This document shows positions 9,280-18,718 of a stretch of DNA of 64,000 nucleotides, one piece after another. The notes beneath the pieces were generated by a model. That model was not told the origin of the DNA. It did no database searches and saw only the letters and a program-made list of their open reading frames with translations. How positions within the stretch are numbered: the stretch's first letter is position 1; each line of letters begins with the position of its first letter. This DNA comes from Rugamonas rubra. GTDB taxonomy: Bacteria; Pseudomonadota; Gammaproteobacteria; Burkholderiales; Burkholderiaceae_D. The stretch is taken from assembly GCF_900114705.1 (NCBI RefSeq), contig NZ_FOTW01000009.1, forward strand, positions 249,152-313,151. The letters run 5' to 3'. Both the position numbers and the translations under genes were made by a program.

Positions 9280-10350
9280 TTAAACACGCAAAGCGCGCAT
9301 GCCGTGTGCCGCCAAATAGCCCAGCACCATGCCCGGCAGCGCCTGCAGCGCGCCGACCTCGTGGGTGGCCCCCACGGCGATGGCCTCGCGCGGCATGCCG
9401 AACACCACGCAACTGGCCTCGTCCTGGGCGAAATTATACGCCCCGGCGTTCTTCATCTCCAACATGCCGAGGGCGCCGTCCTTGCCCATGCCGGTCAGGA
9501 TCACGCCGACCGCGTTCTTGCCGGCGCACTGGGCGGCCGAGCGGAACAGCACGTCGACCGAGGGGCGGTGGCGGTTGACCGGCTCGCCCTGGTCGATCTT
9601 GGTCATGTAGTTGGCGCCGCTGCGCGTCAAGGTCAGGTGCGAGTGGCCCGGCGCGATGTAGGCGTGGCCCGGCAGCACCCGCTCGCCGCCGGCCGCCTCG
9701 CTCACCGAGATCTTGCACAGGCTGTCGAGGCGCTTGGCGAAGGAGCGCGTGAAGCCCTCCGGCATGTGCTGGGTGATCAGGATGCCCGGGCAGTCCGACG
9801 GCATCTGCATGAGGAACTCGCGGATCGCCTCGGTGCCGCCGGTCGAGGCGCCGACGATGATCAGCTTCTCCGACGAGGTCAGGGGGTTGCGCAGCTGCGG
9901 CAGCTGGCCGGCGGCCACCTCGCCCGGCTGCGGCAGCGTGCGGGCGCGGATGCGCGCCTTCGAGGCGGCGCGGATCTTGTCGGCGATCAGCTCGGTGTAC
10001 TCGCGCATGCCGGACTGGATCGAGATCTTCGGCTTGGTGACGAAGTCGACCGCGCCCAGCTCCAGCGCGCGCATGGTGATCTCGGAGCCGCGCTCGGTCA
10101 GCGAGGAGACCATCACCACCGGCATCGGCCGCAGGCGCATCAGTTTTTCCAGGAAGTCGAGGCCGTCCATCTTCGGCATTTCGACGTCGAGCGTGAGCAC
10201 GTCGGGGTTGGTCTGCTTGATCAGCTCGCGCGCCACCAACGGGTCGGGGGCCACGCCCACCACCTCCATGTCGGGTTGGCTGCTGATAATTTCGGTCATG
10301 ACACTGCGGATCAGGGCGGAGTCATCGACGATCAGGACTTTGATCTTCAT
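9280..10350 (-). CDS. cheB: Chemotaxis protein-glutamate methylesterase CheB
   Basis: A 356-residue enzyme that removes methyl groups from, and deamidates, chemoreceptors in sensory adaptation. An N-terminal receiver domain ([20 protein letters not shown], acceptor Asp55 in [13 protein letters not shown]) is followed by a linker and the esterase domain: catalytic Ser in [17 protein letters not shown], His in [10 protein letters not shown] and Asp in [15 protein letters not shown]. Phosphorylation by CheA relieves inhibition in this family. It follows cheD in the operon with an 88-base GC-rich gap. Length and motifs are normal. Confidence 0.96.
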   Translation of the reverse strand: MKIKVLIVDDSALIRSVMTEIISSQPDMEVVGVAPDPLVARELIKQTNPDVLTLDVEMPKMDGLDFLEKLMRLRPMPVVMVSSLTERGSEITMRALELGAVDFVTKPKISIQSGMREYTELIADKIRAASKARIRARTLPQPGEVAAGQLPQLRNPLTSSEKLIIVGASTGGTEAIREFLMQMPSDCPGILITQHMPEGFTRSFAKRLDSLCKISVSEAAGGERVLPGHAYIAPGHSHLTLTRSGANYMTKIDQGEPVNRHRPSVDVLFRSAAQCAGKNAVGVILTGMGKDGALGMLEMKNAGAYNFAQDEASCVVFGMPREAIAVGATHEVGALQALPGMVLGYLAAHGMRALRV

Positions 10351-10438
10351 AGCGCTACTTTCTTATTCTGGTTCAAATACGGCCCGCCGCCCACGCGGCG
10401 CGCCACAAACTGGCGGGCGGCGCGGCCGCCCGTTCCGG

Positions 10439-11038
10439 CTAGAACAAATCGATCTCGCCGCCGACCGGCGCCTTCTTGAGGCGGCTGGCGTAGTCGAGCT
10501 CGCGCTTGGCCAGCGTGTCGTTGTGCGCCTGCATCAACTTCTTCACCAGCACCTTGCCGCTGCGCGGGAAGAAGTAGACCTTGCGCGGGTGGATGTCGTT
10601 GAGGTCCTCGGCGACCACGCGGATCTTCTCGACCTTGAGGAAGTTGAGCACGAAGGCGGCGTTGCGCTCGCCCACGTTGATGGCGGTGAAGCCCTTCAAC
10701 ACGGCGCCGCCGCCGAACACCTTGGCCTCCAGGTTCTCGCGCCGGGCGCCGGCCTTGAGCAGGTCGTTGATCAGGATCTCCATGGCGTAGGTGCCGTAGC
10801 GCGCCGAGGCCGACACCGGGCTGTTGGTGTCGCTGCCGCCGTCGGGCAGCATGAAGTGGTTCATGCCGCCCAGGCCGGTGACGCGGTCGCGGATGCAGGC
10901 CGACACGCAGGAGCCGAGCACGGTGACGATCAGCATGTCCTTGTTGGTGAAATAATACTCGCCGGGCAGGATCTTGGCGGCATCGCAGTCGAACGTCCTA
11001 TCGAAATAGACGTTGGTGGCAAATTGTTCGAGGTCCAT
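10439..11038 (-). CDS. cheD: Chemoreceptor glutamine deamidase CheD
   Basis: A 199-residue enzyme that converts receptor Gln to Glu. The catalytic Cys and His are in [12 protein letters not shown] and [11 protein letters not shown], and EVKVFGGG-like sequence appears as [12 protein letters not shown]. The last residues, GGEIDLF, form an acidic tail ending in Phe, much like the tail of the CheZ-like protein at 17138 (SGDIELF). cheD begins 12 bases after cheR, indicating translational linkage. The presence of CheD together with CheZ but no CheC is usual in beta-proteobacteria. Confidence 0.95.
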   Translation of the reverse strand: MDLEQFATNVYFDRTFDCDAAKILPGEYYFTNKDMLIVTVLGSCVSACIRDRVTGLGGMNHFMLPDGGSDTNSPVSASARYGTYAMEILINDLLKAGARRENLEAKVFGGGAVLKGFTAINVGERNAAFVLNFLKVEKIRVVAEDLNDIHPRKVYFFPRSGKVLVKKLMQAHNDTLAKRELDYASRLKKAPVGGEIDLF

Positions 11039-11050
11039 GTCGTAGTCTCA

Positions 11051-11911
11051 TTAGCGGTGCGACGTTGCTTTTTGGCCCGCGCCGTGGTCCAGCTCGTAGA
11101 CCGTCTTGCCGCGCAGTTTCAAGGATTCCGAGACATACAGGAAATTTTCCGAGTGGCCGGCGAACAACAGCGCGTCCGGCTTCATCAGCGGCACGAAGCG
11201 CGCCAGGATCTTGCGCTGGGTCGCCTTGTCGAAATAAATCATCACGTTGCGGCAGAAGATCACGTCGAACTGGCCGCTGATCGGCCAGCTGTCGGCCAGC
11301 AGGTTGAGCTGCTTGAAGGTGATCATCTGGCGCAGCTCGGGGCGCACGCGCACCATGCCCTCGCGCTCGCCCTTGCCCTTCTGGAAGAAGCGGCGGGCCC
11401 GCTCGGGCGCCATCTTGTCGAGCCGGTCGAGCGTGTAGACGCCGTTGGCGCCGGCCGCCAGCACGTTGGTGTCGATGTCGGTGGCGATGATGGTGACCGG
11501 CGGCGTCAGCGTGTTGAAGGCCTCGCACACGGTCATGGCGATCGAATACGGCTCCTCGCCGGTGGAGGCGGCCGAGCACCAGATGGTGATCGGCCCGCTC
11601 AGCTTCTTGACGTGCTCGGCGAGCAGCGGGAAATGGTGCGCCTCGCGGAAGAAGGAGGTCAGGTTGGTGGTCAGGGCGTTGGTGAAGGCCTCCCACTCGT
11701 CGCCCAGGCGGCCCGCCTCGAGGTCGTCGAGGTACTTGACGAAGGACGAGATGCCGGTGGCCCGCAAGCGCCGCGCCAGGCGGCTATACACCATCTCCTG
11801 CTTGCTGTCGGCCAGCGAGATGCCGGCCCGCTTGTAGATCAGGCCGCGCACTCTTTCGAAGTCCTTGGCGTTGAAGTCGAACTCTTTGACGGTGTCTTTA
11901 GATTGCGGCAT
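11051..11911 (-). CDS. cheR: Chemotaxis protein methyltransferase CheR
   Basis: A 286-residue S-adenosylmethionine-dependent enzyme that methylates receptor glutamates. The N-terminal helical domain (DFERVRGLIYKRAGISLADS, RLARRLRATG) is followed by the Rossmann domain with WCSAASTGEEPYSIAMTVCE as the SAM site, ATDIDTNVLAAG and DVIFCRNVMIYFDKATQRKI. It is followed by cheD and preceded by the receptor gene, whose C-terminus ends in a pentapeptide of the CheR-tethering kind. Length and order are typical. Confidence 0.96.
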   Translation of the reverse strand: MPQSKDTVKEFDFNAKDFERVRGLIYKRAGISLADSKQEMVYSRLARRLRATGISSFVKYLDDLEAGRLGDEWEAFTNALTTNLTSFFREAHHFPLLAEHVKKLSGPITIWCSAASTGEEPYSIAMTVCEAFNTLTPPVTIIATDIDTNVLAAGANGVYTLDRLDKMAPERARRFFQKGKGEREGMVRVRPELRQMITFKQLNLLADSWPISGQFDVIFCRNVMIYFDKATQRKILARFVPLMKPDALLFAGHSENFLYVSESLKLRGKTVYELDHGAGQKATSHR

Positions 11912-12059
11912 TTGTTAAACCCTTATTTGATGCTGGAACAATGCCTTGCGCCTTGCGGCGCCGGCGCGCGGGGCGCCGACGTACTACGCTCACATTACAC
12001 GACTGCCGCGCGCTTGCGCGGCCTTACTGCTAAAAAACCCTTGCTTAAAACTCTTAGGC

Positions 12060-13787
12060 TTAAAACTCTTCCCACTCGTCGCTGCTGGCCGCCGAGGCCA
12101 GCTTCTTCGGCGTGGCCGTGGACTTGCTGGCCGCCGGGGCGGCGGCACGCACCGGCGCGGCCGGCCGCGGCGCGGCCACCGCCTTGCTCGGCGCCGGGCG
12201 CGGCGCCAGCTGCGGCGCGGCGTGGCGCGGCGCGTTGCCGTCGGCCGACAGTTTGAAGATGCTGACCGCCTGCGCCAGCTTCTGCGCCTGCTCCTGCATG
12301 CTCTCGGCGGCGGCGGCGGCCTGCTCGACCAGGGCGGCGTTCTGCTGGGTCATCTCGTCCATCTGGGTGATGGCCTGGTTGACCTCCTCGATGCCGTTGC
12401 TCTGCTCCTGGGTGGCGGCGGTGATCTCGCCCATGATGTCGGCCACCTGCTTGATCGAGGTGACGATCAGGTCCATGGTCTGGCCGGCCTCGTCGACCAG
12501 CTTGCTGCCGGCGTCGACCTTGTTGACCGAGTCGCCGATCAGTTCCTTGATCTCTTTGGCGGCGCCGGCCGAGCGCTGCGCCAGGTTGCGCACCTCGGAG
12601 GCGACCACCGCGAAGCCACGGCCCTGCTCGCCGGCACGGGCCGCCTCGACGGCGGCGTTCAGCGCCAGAATATTCGTCTGGAAAGCGATGCCGTCGATGA
12701 CACCGATGATGTCGACGATCTTGCGCGAGCTTTCCTTGATCGAGCCCATGGTGTCGACCACCTGCGACACCACGCTGCCGCCCTTCACCGCCACCGACGA
12801 GGCCGACACGGCCAGCTGGTTGGCCTGGCGCGCGTTGTCGGCGTTCTGTTTGACGGTCGAGGTCAGCTCCTCCATCGAGCTGGCGGTCTGCTCGAGCGAG
12901 CTGGCCTGCGACTCGGTGCGCGAGGACAGGTCGGCGTTGCCGGAGGCGATCTCGCGCGAGGCGACGGTGATCGTCTCGGTGCCGGCGCGCACGTCGCCGA
13001 CGGTCTTGGCCAGGCTGTCGTTCATGTCCTTGAGCGCCTGCAGCAGCTCGCTGGTCTCGTCCTTGCCCTCGACCACCACGTGCGAGGTCAGCTCGCCGCC
13101 GGCGACCTTCTGCGCCACCTCGACGGCGCCCGACAGCGGCCCGGTGATCGAGCGGGTGATGACGAAGGCGCAGGCCACGCCCAGCGCCACGGCGACCGCG
13201 CCCAGGCCGAACAGCATCAGCATCAGGCGCGTGTCGGCGGCCACCGAGCCGTCCAGCACCTCGCGCGCGGCGGCCTGCTGCATCTCGACCATCTTGTTGA
13301 TCGAGGCCAGGGTCTGGGTGTTGAGCGGGTCGATGCGGCTGGCGATGACCTTGGCCGCGCCCTCGCTGTTGAAGGCCAACACCTGGCCGATCGCCTCCTT
13401 GAAGGCGGTGTCGACGTCCTTGTCGAGGGCGGCGATGTCGGCCAACACCTTCTTCTCGGCGTCGTTCAGGCCCAGCGCCTTGAGCGCCTCGACCGCCGCC
13501 TCGTAGCGTTTGCGCTGGTCCTTGACCTTGCCCTCCTCTTTTTGCATCAGGCTGACGTCGGACTGCAGGCCGATGTTGCGCATCGCGATGCCGGTTTCCA
13601 GCATGGCGCTCTTCATCGCCGCCGCCTGCAGGTTCTTGGCGGTCGACAATTGCAGGCCCTTGGTCAATTCGGATTTGTTGCTGTAGTTGAGGAAGTTGGC
13701 CGACAACACCATCGCGACCAGAATCAGCAAAATGATCCCGAAGCCGATTCCCAGACGTGCACCAATTTTAAAGTCGCGTAAGTTCAT
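12060..13787 (-). CDS. Methyl-accepting chemotaxis protein (Tar/Tsr-like transducer)
   Basis: A 575-residue inner-membrane receptor. A first membrane segment ([19 protein letters not shown]) is followed by a periplasmic four-helix domain, a second membrane segment near residue 195 ([20 protein letters not shown]), a HAMP domain and the signalling hairpin with the highly conserved tip [20 protein letters not shown]. The Ala/Pro-rich linker leads to the last residues, EWEEF, which match the WxxF-type pentapeptide that tethers CheR and CheB. The ligand cannot be predicted. It is encoded between cheW and cheR, as in Tar-containing che operons. Confidence 0.93.
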   Translation of the reverse strand: MNLRDFKIGARLGIGFGIILLILVAMVLSANFLNYSNKSELTKGLQLSTAKNLQAAAMKSAMLETGIAMRNIGLQSDVSLMQKEEGKVKDQRKRYEAAVEALKALGLNDAEKKVLADIAALDKDVDTAFKEAIGQVLAFNSEGAAKVIASRIDPLNTQTLASINKMVEMQQAAAREVLDGSVAADTRLMLMLFGLGAVAVALGVACAFVITRSITGPLSGAVEVAQKVAGGELTSHVVVEGKDETSELLQALKDMNDSLAKTVGDVRAGTETITVASREIASGNADLSSRTESQASSLEQTASSMEELTSTVKQNADNARQANQLAVSASSVAVKGGSVVSQVVDTMGSIKESSRKIVDIIGVIDGIAFQTNILALNAAVEAARAGEQGRGFAVVASEVRNLAQRSAGAAKEIKELIGDSVNKVDAGSKLVDEAGQTMDLIVTSIKQVADIMGEITAATQEQSNGIEEVNQAITQMDEMTQQNAALVEQAAAAAESMQEQAQKLAQAVSIFKLSADGNAPRHAAPQLAPRPAPSKAVAAPRPAAPVRAAAPAASKSTATPKKLASAASSDEWEEF

Positions 13788-13941
13788 TGTAGTCTCCCCT
13801 TGATATGCCAGTATTCCGCTAGTTTTTTTGTGTGTCCGCCGGGTGCTGCTCGCGGACCCCGTGCGCCGGATCGCCGTCCGGCCGGTGCCGCCCTCTATGG
13901 AACGATCGCCTCCTGCCCTTACTGCCAGCTGACCAGCCTCC

Positions 13942-14430
13942 TCAGGCCGCCAGCATGTCGATCAGGCCCATCTCCGGGCTCGACATCAGCTTGTCGATGT
14001 CGACCAGGATCAGCATACGCTCGTCGATGGTGCCCAGTCCAATCATGTAGTCGGTGCTGAAGGCGGTGCCCATCTCCGGTGCCGGCTTGACCTGCTCCGG
14101 CGTCAGGGTGGTGACGTCGGACACCGAGTCGACCACCATGCCGACGATGCGGCCGTTGATGTTGAGGATGATGACCACGGTGAACTGGTCGTACACCGGC
14201 TCGCCCAGCTTGAACTTGATGCGCATGTCGACCACCGGGATGATGATGCCGCGGAGGTTGATCACGCCCTTGATGAAGGCGGGAGCGTTGGCGATGCGGG
14301 TGACCGCCTCGTAGCCGCGGATCTCCTGCACCTTGAGGATGTCGATGCCGTACTCCTCCGAGCCGAGCGTGAAGGCGAGGAATTCGTGGCCGGCGATTTC
14401 TTTGGCGCCGGTTGTCAGTGCGTCTGCCAT
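13942..14430 (-). CDS. cheW: Chemotaxis coupling protein CheW
   Basis: A 162-residue adaptor that links receptors to the kinase CheA at the membrane arrays. The SH3-like CheW fold is evident: [54 protein letters not shown] and [11 protein letters not shown]. It lies 26 bases downstream of cheA and upstream of the receptor gene. Nothing unusual in length or motifs. Confidence 0.96.
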   Translation of the reverse strand: MADALTTGAKEIAGHEFLAFTLGSEEYGIDILKVQEIRGYEAVTRIANAPAFIKGVINLRGIIIPVVDMRIKFKLGEPVYDQFTVVIILNINGRIVGMVVDSVSDVTTLTPEQVKPAPEMGTAFSTDYMIGLGTIDERMLILVDIDKLMSSPEMGLIDMLAA

Positions 14431-14456
14431 GGTGGAGTCCTATATGGTTGGGGCAG

Positions 14457-16655
14457 TCAAGAAAAAATGGTTTCGTCGGCCAGCTGGCGCGACGAGCGGA
14501 TCAGCGCGGCCACGTCGAGGATCAGCGAGACGCCGCCATCGCCCAGGATGGTGGCGCCGGAGATGCCGGCCACCTTGCGGTAGTTCGATTCGAGGTTCTT
14601 CACCACCACCTGCTGCTGGCCGACCAGGTCGTCGATGAACAGGCCGGCCTTGCGCCCGTCGGTCTCGATGATGACGACGATGCCCTCGGACGGGTCGGCG
14701 AAGCGCGGCGTGATGTCGAACATCTGGTACAGCGGGATCAAGGGCAGGTATTCGCCGCGCACCTTGACCACCGTGCCCTTGCCGCTGATCTCCTTGACGT
14801 CCTCGGGGGCCGGCTGCAGCGACTCGATGACGAAGCCGAGCGGCAGGATGTAGACCTCCTCGCCGACGCGGATCGACATGCCGTCGAGGATGGCCAGGGT
14901 GAGCGGCAGCGAGATCGAGATGGTGGTGCCGAAGCCCTTGGCCGAGCGAATGTCGACGACGCCGCCCATGGCGGTGATGTTGCGCTTGACCACGTCCATG
15001 CCGACGCCGCGGCCGGACACGTCGGTGACCACCTCGGCGGTCGAGAAGCCGGGCGCGAAGATCAGTTGCCAGACGTCGGCGTCGCTCATGTTCTCGGCCA
15101 GCGGCAGGCCGTTCTGCGCCGCCTTGGCGAGGATGCGCTCGCGGTTCAGGCCGCCGCCGTCGTCGGACACCTCGATGATGATGTTGCCGCCCTGGTGGCT
15201 GGCCGACAGGAACAGGCGGCCGGCGTCGCTCTTGCCGCCGGCGCGGCGCACCTCGGGCATCTCGATGCCGTGGTCGATGCTGTTGCGCACCAGGTGGGTC
15301 AGCGGGTCGACGATGCGCTCGATCAGGCCCTTGTCGAGCTCGGTGGCGGCGCCGTTGGTGATGAAGTCGACCTTCTTGCCCAGCTTGGCGGCCAGGTCGC
15401 GCACCATGCGCGGGAAGCGCGAGAACACGAAGTCCATCGGCATCATGCGGATCGACATCACCGCCTCCTGCAGGTCGCGGGTGTTGCGGGTCAGCTGGCT
15501 GACGCTGTTGAGCAATCGCTCGTGCTTCATCGGGTCGAGCGTGTCGACGCGCTGCTCGATCATGGCCTGGGTGATGACCAGTTCGCCGACCAGGTTGATC
15601 AACTGGTCGACCTTCTCGATCGAGACGCGGATCGAGCCGGCCTCGGCGCCGGCGGCGACCGCCGCCTTCTCGCCCTTGGCCGGTTTCTTCTCGTGCTCCT
15701 CGACGTGCGCCGCGACGGCGGCCGGGGCGGCCTCGGCGACGATGCCGGCGGCGGCGCGGATCTGCTCGATCGGCTCGAAGAAGCCGTAGCCGCGGTTGTC
15801 GTCGGCGCCGGCCTCGGCGGTGGAGCGGATCTGCTCGATCGGCTGGAAGAAGCCGTAGCCGACCCCGCCCACCTGGGGCGGCGGCAGCAGCTCGATCTCG
15901 TCGAAGAAGCCGTAGCCGAGCTCGGCCTCGGTCTTGGCGCGCTCGGCGCTCTCCAGCTCGGCGCGGGCGGCGTCCAGCGGCGGCAGCTCGGTCACCACCA
16001 TCTGCTCGGGATCGAGCACGAAGGAGCAAATGGCGATGATGTCGTCGAGGCTCTCGTGGGTGGTCACCACCATGGCGTTGCGGTCGTGGTCCAGCGGGGT
16101 GATGGCGACGTGGCCCATCAGGCCCAGCTCGGCGCCCAGCGCGGTCACCTCGCGGTGCACCATCACCGGCAGCTCGAGGCGGTAGCGCCGTCCGCCGCTG
16201 TGGTCGACCACCTTGGCCTCGGGCGCGTTGAAGCCGGGCGCCATCGGCGCCAGCGCCGCCACCGGCGCGTGCGCCGTCAGCGACTGCAGCATCATGCCGA
16301 CGTCGGCGACGGCGTCCTGGTCGACGGCGCTGCCGAGGCGGTGGCCGTCGAGCTGCATCTTGAGGATGTCCTTGGCGGCCAGGAAGGCGTCGACGTGCTC
16401 GGTGGTGAGCGCCATCTCGCCCTTGCGGATGCGGTCGAGCAGGGTCTCCAGGATGTGGGTGACCTCGGTCATGTCGGTCACGCCGAACGTCGAGGCGCCC
16501 CCCTTGACGGAATGGGCGGTGCGGAAGACCGCGTTGAGGTCCTCCGGATCGGGATTGTCCAGGTCGACGGCCAGCAACAGCCGTTCCATTTCAGCCAGCA
16601 GTTCCTCGGCCTCATCGAAAAAGACCTGGAAGAACTGGCTTATATCGATGGTCAT
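14457..16655 (-). CDS. cheA: Chemotaxis histidine kinase CheA
   Basis: A 732-residue kinase that phosphorylates CheY and CheB. Domain order: P1 Hpt with phospho-acceptor His48 in FRTAHSVKGGASTFG; P2-like region to about residue 230; a linker; P3 dimerisation (KVDQLINLVGELVITQAMIE); P4 kinase with NSIDHGIEMPEVRR (N box), VSDDGGGLNRERI (G1) and GRGVGMDVVKRNI (G2); and a C-terminal CheW-like P5. The linker holds three copies of GYGFF followed by an acidic, proline-containing segment, near residues 247, 265 and 287, an internal repeat not needed for catalysis. The gene is followed at close distance by cheW. Confidence 0.96.
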   Translation of the reverse strand: MTIDISQFFQVFFDEAEELLAEMERLLLAVDLDNPDPEDLNAVFRTAHSVKGGASTFGVTDMTEVTHILETLLDRIRKGEMALTTEHVDAFLAAKDILKMQLDGHRLGSAVDQDAVADVGMMLQSLTAHAPVAALAPMAPGFNAPEAKVVDHSGGRRYRLELPVMVHREVTALGAELGLMGHVAITPLDHDRNAMVVTTHESLDDIIAICSFVLDPEQMVVTELPPLDAARAELESAERAKTEAELGYGFFDEIELLPPPQVGGVGYGFFQPIEQIRSTAEAGADDNRGYGFFEPIEQIRAAAGIVAEAAPAAVAAHVEEHEKKPAKGEKAAVAAGAEAGSIRVSIEKVDQLINLVGELVITQAMIEQRVDTLDPMKHERLLNSVSQLTRNTRDLQEAVMSIRMMPMDFVFSRFPRMVRDLAAKLGKKVDFITNGAATELDKGLIERIVDPLTHLVRNSIDHGIEMPEVRRAGGKSDAGRLFLSASHQGGNIIIEVSDDGGGLNRERILAKAAQNGLPLAENMSDADVWQLIFAPGFSTAEVVTDVSGRGVGMDVVKRNITAMGGVVDIRSAKGFGTTISISLPLTLAILDGMSIRVGEEVYILPLGFVIESLQPAPEDVKEISGKGTVVKVRGEYLPLIPLYQMFDITPRFADPSEGIVVIIETDGRKAGLFIDDLVGQQQVVVKNLESNYRKVAGISGATILGDGGVSLILDVAALIRSSRQLADETIFS

Positions 16656-16700
16656 AGGGTGACTCCGTGAAGTTCGCTCGACATCATTGCACTCGCTTCA

Positions 16701-17066
16701 TCAGCCGATGACCTTTTTGACCACCTCGATCAGTCGCTGCGGATCGAAGGGCTTGACCAGCCAGCCGTTGGCGCCGGCCGCGCGGCCCTTGGCCTTCATC
16801 TCGTCGGACGACTCGGTGGTCAGCATCAGGATCGGCACCTTCTGGTAGGTGGGCAGCTCGCGCAGCAGCTTGATCAGCTCGAGGCCGTCCATGCGCGGCA
16901 TGTTCTGGTCGGTCAACACCAGGTCGACCGCCTGCTGCTTGGCCTTTTCCAGGCCGTCCTGGCCGTCGACCGCCTCGACCACCAGGTAGCCGGCCGCCTT
17001 CAGGCTGAAGGCCACCATCTGGCGCAAGGAACTGGAATCATCCACTGCAAGTATTGTCTTTGCCAT
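16701..17066 (-). CDS. CheY-like response regulator upstream of cheA
   Basis: A 121-residue stand-alone receiver domain: MAKTILAVDDSSSLRQMVAF with the acidic pair at 9-10, acceptor Asp53 in LVLTDQNMPRMDG, the switch Thr-Thr in ILMLTTESS and the Lys in GWLVKPFDPQ. It is the second cheY-type gene of the operon; its alpha4-beta5 face differs from the E. coli-like CheY at 8764. It may be a phosphate sink or serve a different partner, possibly the neighbouring CheZ-like protein. The ATG at 17066 is the better start as the frame upstream adds only four codons. Confidence 0.92.
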   Translation of the reverse strand: MAKTILAVDDSSSLRQMVAFSLKAAGYLVVEAVDGQDGLEKAKQQAVDLVLTDQNMPRMDGLELIKLLRELPTYQKVPILMLTTESSDEMKAKGRAAGANGWLVKPFDPQRLIEVVKKVIG

Positions 17067-17137
17067 CTTTGCTCTCACTCTTTGAAATTCCGGGACAGCG
17101 GCCCCGCTCTATTAACGTTCGATCAAGGGCGCCCGGG

Positions 17138-17686
17138 CTAGAACAGCTCGATGTCGCCACTCTCCAGGTGTTTTTGACTGACGGCCTTGCGCAGCACGCT
17201 GCGCAACTCCAGGCTTTGAATCGCCAGCGCCATGCTGACCTTACCGAGCAGGTCGACAATTTCCTCATTGTCGCTTTCAGGCAACATCTCGGCGCCGTGG
17301 GCGCCCAGCGTGCCGAGAAATTCGCGCAAGCCGGTGACCCGTTTCAGGGTGCGGTCGATCAGCTGGCTGGTCATGTCCTGGAACTGCATGCTGGTGATGG
17401 CGGCGTTGACGTGGCCGCCCACCTGGCCCTGCAGCGCCTCGAGCTGGGCGCGCTGCTCCGGCGTCGGCGCGCCGCCTTCGAGCAGCATGCGGATGGTCTC
17501 CTGCTGGCCCTCGACGGCCTGGTGGATGGCCATGAAGTTGAAGGACAGCTTCTCGATCGCCTCCTCCAACAGCAGGCCGGTCTGGATCAGGTCGGTCTCG
17601 ACTTCGGTCAGATGTTTCTTGCCGTGGTCGGACACGCCCGACAGCAGGCGCTTGACATGTGAACCAAGGATTTTTTTTCTCGTCAT
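17138..17686 (-). CDS. CheZ-like protein (putative second CheY phosphatase or adaptor)
   Basis: A 182-residue, mostly helical protein between motB and a cheY gene. The segment MQFQDMTSQLIDRTLKRVTG resembles the catalytic helix of CheZ (in this genome AQDFQDLTGQVIKKVTSI), keeping the FQD and the Gln four residues after the Asp. The C-terminus, SGDIELF, is an acidic peptide ending in Phe, analogous to the CheY-binding tail DDLLDSLGF of CheZ and close to the GGEIDLF tail of CheD. It lacks CheZ's length and its exact motif, so it is a diverged family member rather than a plain duplicate. Phosphatase activity is inferred, not shown. Confidence 0.6.
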   Translation of the reverse strand: MTRKKILGSHVKRLLSGVSDHGKKHLTEVETDLIQTGLLLEEAIEKLSFNFMAIHQAVEGQQETIRMLLEGGAPTPEQRAQLEALQGQVGGHVNAAITSMQFQDMTSQLIDRTLKRVTGLREFLGTLGAHGAEMLPESDNEEIVDLLGKVSMALAIQSLELRSVLRKAVSQKHLESGDIELF

Positions 17687-17734
17687 AACAGTCTCGTTCT
17701 GGTGTAACAGCGCCCTCGCTGGGGGCGCGCTGCG

Positions 17735-18667
17735 CTATTTCCTGGCGCGCGGCGGCGCCGCCGGCGCCGCCGCGCCCTGCTCCTCGGCGCCCACTTCGAT
17801 CTTGGCGCCGTCGCGCATCACGTTCTCCTCGGTCTTCTTGTTCATCACGATGATGCTGATGCGCCGGTTGATCGGGTTGAACGGGTCCTGCTTGTCGAGG
17901 TGGGCGGCGGCGGCCAGGCCGACCACGCGCAGCATCTTGGCCTCGCCCATGCCGCCGGCGATCAGCTCGCGGCGCGAGGCGTTGGCGCGGTCGGCCGACA
18001 ACTCCCAGTTGCTGTAGCCGGCGTCGCTCATATAGGGCGTCGAATCGGTGTGGCCGGACAGGCCGATCTTGTTGGGCACGTCGTTCAGCACGAAGCCGAT
18101 CTCGTGCAGGATGTCGCGGGTATAGGGCTGCAGCTCGGCCTTGGCCAGCGCGAACATCGGACGGTTCTGCTCGTCGACGATCTGGATGCGCAGGCCCTCG
18201 CTGGTGAAGTCGAGCAGCAGCTGGTTCTTGTATTTTTTCAGCAGCGGGTTGGACTCGATCTTGGCCTCGATCTTCTCCTTCAACTGCTGCAGGCGGACCG
18301 TCTCCTCGCGCTCGAGCGCGGCCTTGGCGGCGCTCAGGTTGTAGGTCTTCTTGACGGTCGGGTCGTCGGCGTTGCGCACCTGGCCGTCGCGCCGGGTCAG
18401 GTCCTTGCCGCCGCCGGGGATCACCGACGAGCTGTCGCCGCTGCCGGAGCCGCCCTGCATGGCCACCTTGAGCGGCGTCTTGAAGTATTCGGAGATGCCG
18501 TTGAGGTCGCCCTTGGTGGTCGAGCCGAGCAGCCACATCAGCAGGAAGAAGGCCATCATCGCCGTCACGAAGTCGGCATAGGCGATCTTCCACGCGCCGC
18601 CGTGGTGGCCGCCGGCGGTTTTCTTGATGCGCTTGACGATAATTGGCCGCAAGCCCTCTTCAGCCAT
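17735..18667 (-). CDS. motB: Flagellar motor stator protein MotB
   Basis: A 310-residue inner-membrane protein that, with MotA, forms the proton-driven stator and anchors it to peptidoglycan. Residues 27-50, AWKIAYADFVTAMMAFFLLM, form the single membrane helix with the proton-carrying Asp at position 32, exactly as in E. coli. The periplasmic C-terminal OmpA-like domain shows IGLSGHTDSTPYMSD and SADRANASRRELI for peptidoglycan binding. The His-rich HHGG before the helix and a Lys/Arg-rich tail are minor features. GGGGAATCGCC stands before the ATG. It follows motA. Confidence 0.96.
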   Translation of the reverse strand: MAEEGLRPIIVKRIKKTAGGHHGGAWKIAYADFVTAMMAFFLLMWLLGSTTKGDLNGISEYFKTPLKVAMQGGSGSGDSSSVIPGGGKDLTRRDGQVRNADDPTVKKTYNLSAAKAALEREETVRLQQLKEKIEAKIESNPLLKKYKNQLLLDFTSEGLRIQIVDEQNRPMFALAKAELQPYTRDILHEIGFVLNDVPNKIGLSGHTDSTPYMSDAGYSNWELSADRANASRRELIAGGMGEAKMLRVVGLAAAAHLDKQDPFNPINRRISIIVMNKKTEENVMRDGAKIEVGAEEQGAAAPAAPPRARK

Positions 18668-18718
18668 GGCGATTCCCCGTTGTTTCCATCGTTACAAACA
18701 TCATATCCGCGGCCGCGC

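Noticed and set aside
9713..12256. An 847-codon open frame on the plus strand across cheB, cheD and cheR
   Set aside because: It is antisense to three well-identified che genes, has no recognisable domain, and such frames are common in high-GC DNA because stop codons are rare.
14412..16670. A 752-codon plus-strand frame antisense to cheA
   Set aside because: No known domain, strongly biased composition, and it is fully opposite a clear CheA gene.
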